5,625 nucleotides of DNA, taken from the NCBI GenBank assembly GCA_007128755.1, contig SKWV01000502.1, positions 1 through 5,625 of the forward strand, written 5' to 3'. The notes under the pieces were generated by a model, which did not search any database, was not told where the DNA came from, and saw only the letters and a list, made by a program, of their open reading frames with translations. The stretch comes from Trueperaceae bacterium (GTDB lineage Bacteria; Deinococcota; Deinococci; Deinococcales; Trueperaceae). Numbering within the stretch: position 1 is the stretch's first letter; every line of letters begins with the position of its first letter. Below, in pieces: positions 4,196 through 5,625 of the stretch. The translations under genes were made by a program, and so were the position numbers.

Positions 4196-5548
4196 TCAGC
4201 GCGAATGGATCGTCATCGGCATGCCGCCCTTCGGCCGGAGCGTCACCTGCGGCGTCATGGCCACCGGGCCTTGGGCGACGCGCTCGAGCCGGTAGCGTTG
4301 CGCCAGCGTCGCCATGATCAGGCGCGCCTCCATCAACGCGAACTCGCGACCGATGCACAGGTGCGGTCCCCCACCGAAGGGAACGTAGGCGAAGCGGTGC
4401 CGGCCCTTCGCGCGCTCCGCCGTGAAGCGCTCCGGATCGAATCGCTGCGGGTCGGGCCACCACGCTGCGCTGCGGTGGGTCACGTACGGGGAGATGAGCA
4501 GCGACGCGCCGCGCTCGATCGGGTAACCACACACCACGTCGTCGGCGACGGCCTCGCGCGCGAAGATCCAGGTAGGGCTGTAGAGCCGCATCGTCTCCTG
4601 GAGCATGCGCTCCGTGTAGCCGAGCTTGGGCAGGTCGGCGATCACCGGGGGCCGACCGTTCAGCACGCTCCCCAACTCCGCCTGCAGGTCGCGCTCGGCC
4701 TCCGGTACGCTCGCAAGCACGTACCAGGCCCACGTCAGCATCGTCATCGTCGTCTCGTGTCCCGCGAAGAAGACGGTCATGACCTCGTCGCGGACCTGGC
4801 GATCGTCCATCCCCTGGCCCGTCTCCTCGTCGCGCGCCGCCAGGAGCATGTCGAGCAGGTCGTCGGTCCGGGCATCCCGCACGCGGCGCTCACGGATCAG
4901 GTCGAACACGATCTCGTCGAGGCGTCGGCGCGCCCGCAGGAACGCGCGATTGGCCGGCGTCGGGACCCGCAGCGGCAGCGCCAGTGGGTTGCGCCCGTGC
5001 CAGTAGATGAAGTGCTGGGCGACGTCGAACGCCTCGGAGAGTTCGTCGAGCCGGTCGCGGATGTCTTCGCTGAAGAGTGACTTCACCACGATCCGCAGCG
5101 TCAGCTTCGTCATCTCGTCGGCGACGTCGACCGTGCGGCCTGCGGCCGCCTCTCTCCGCCAGCCTTCGGCCGTCTCGTCGGTCAGGTCCGTGATCAGACG
5201 GGCGAACCGCGCCACGCGCTGCCGATGGAAGGCCGGTTGCATCAGACGGCGTTGACGGAGCCACGACTCGCCGTTGTTCATCGCCAAGCCGTTCCCCAGC
5301 AGGAGCCGGGCCGAGTCGACGCTGCGGCCGCGCACGTAGTTGCGGTCGTTGTCGAGCAACACGTGTTGGATGCAGTCGGGCGCGGTCACCAGGTAGATCT
5401 TCTTGAGCCCGAAGTCGAGGAGCGCGACACCGCCGTGCTCCGCGGCCGTGCGTTCGAAGAACCCGAGCGCATCGCGCTTCATCTGCGGGAACACGCCCAC
5501 GAGTGGCGCGCCCTTGGGCCCCGTGATCCTCTTGCCGGCACCCGTCAT
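4196..5548 (-). CDS. Cytochrome P450 monooxygenase (450 aa)
   Basis: A complete soluble bacterial P450 that would insert one oxygen atom from O2 into an organic substrate using electrons from a separate redox partner. Seen: WLRQR (W96, R100), the helix-C WxxxR that contacts a haem propionate; FAGHETT (261-267), the I-helix oxygen-activation motif with the Glu/Thr pair; ETMR (318-321), the ExxR of helix K; DPERF (371-375); and FGGGPHLCIG (391-400), a perfect FxxGxxxCxG signature with haem-ligand Cys398. No N-terminal membrane anchor is present. The C-terminal part (RLYSPTWIFAR, LISPYVTHR, QVTLRPKGGMP) recalls from memory Thermus CYP175A1, a beta-carotene hydroxylase, so a carotenoid or other lipophilic substrate is conceivable. 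Similar endings also occur in other bacterial P450 groups, so this is not assigned. No ferredoxin or reductase gene lies in the window. AGGAGGT 6 nt upstream of the ATG fixes the start. Confidence 0.97.
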   Translation of the reverse strand: MTGAGKRITGPKGAPLVGVFPQMKRDALGFFERTAAEHGGVALLDFGLKKIYLVTAPDCIQHVLLDNDRNYVRGRSVDSARLLLGNGLAMNNGESWLRQRRLMQPAFHRQRVARFARLITDLTDETAEGWRREAAAGRTVDVADEMTKLTLRIVVKSLFSEDIRDRLDELSEAFDVAQHFIYWHGRNPLALPLRVPTPANRAFLRARRRLDEIVFDLIRERRVRDARTDDLLDMLLAARDEETGQGMDDRQVRDEVMTVFFAGHETTMTMLTWAWYVLASVPEAERDLQAELGSVLNGRPPVIADLPKLGYTERMLQETMRLYSPTWIFAREAVADDVVCGYPIERGASLLISPYVTHRSAAWWPDPQRFDPERFTAERAKGRHRFAYVPFGGGPHLCIGREFALMEARLIMATLAQRYRLERVAQGPVAMTPQVTLRPKGGMPMTIHSR

Positions 5549-5554
5549 CGCGGC

Positions 5555-5561
5555 ACCTCCT
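5555..5561 (-). promoter_or_regulatory. Ribosome-binding site of the P450 gene
   Basis: The minus strand reads AGGAGGT, a full seven-base match to the anti-Shine-Dalgarno, with a 6-nt spacer to the ATG at 5548. The remaining 64 bp to the window edge show no clear promoter boxes. Confidence 0.85.
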
Positions 5562-5625
5562 GAAGCGCTCCTCGCCGGCAGCGCGTGGTCCGTAGCGTCA
5601 GCGCGATCGACCAGGCCGTTCGATA

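Noticed and set aside
3921..4733. 270-codon minus-strand frame overlapping the P450 and the small membrane protein
   Set aside because: Arg-rich shadow in a different frame of the P450.
4205..5080. 291-codon plus-strand frame antisense to the P450
   Set aside because: The minus strand encodes every P450 signature in one frame. The antisense product has no recognisable fold.

Overview
The window is a high-GC (roughly two-thirds G+C) bacterial chromosome segment with six genes that look real and no mobile element, rRNA, tRNA or CRISPR array that I can see. Third codon positions in the real genes are almost all G or C. Because of this, long open frames also run on the opposite strands, and most of these are artefacts. 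I suspect Deinococcota, perhaps a relative of Truepera. The reasons are a P450 whose C-terminal third recalls Thermus CYP175A1, exported proteins with signal peptides ending in ...VAQQ or ...GAAQ, and start codons lying 5-8 nt behind TANNNT boxes, as in leaderless transcripts. This placement is tentative; another high-GC phylum is possible.

Layout from left to right. Positions 1-462 (+) hold the C-terminal half of a metal-dependent amidohydrolase that enters from outside the window. Next come a possible 17-codon leader ORF (566-619) and a 113-residue acidic protein of unknown function (616-957). A small exported protein with a BamE/SmpA-like motif follows (1010-1543). A perfect 13-bp hairpin (1581-1611) separates it from a convergent, minus-strand exported SurA-like chaperone that lacks a rotamase domain (1667-2440). 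A 342-bp divergent intergenic region (2441-2782) with clustered ATGAGCG dyads separates that gene from a phosphotriesterase-family TIM-barrel protein (2783-3772, +). Then come two minus-strand genes, a 62-residue two-helix membrane protein (3880-4068) and a full-length cytochrome P450 (4196-5548). The P450 start is preceded by a strong AGGAGGT ribosome-binding site.

Nothing ties these genes into one pathway. They read as separate housekeeping or accessory genes, each with its own start signals: two have good Shine-Dalgarno sites and the others have weak or absent ones. I see no convincing new multi-gene system. The points most worth a second look are the PTE-family protein that keeps five of six metal ligands but lacks the final Asp, the SurA-like protein without PPIase, the ATGA-coupled leader ORF, and the ATGAGCG dyad cluster.
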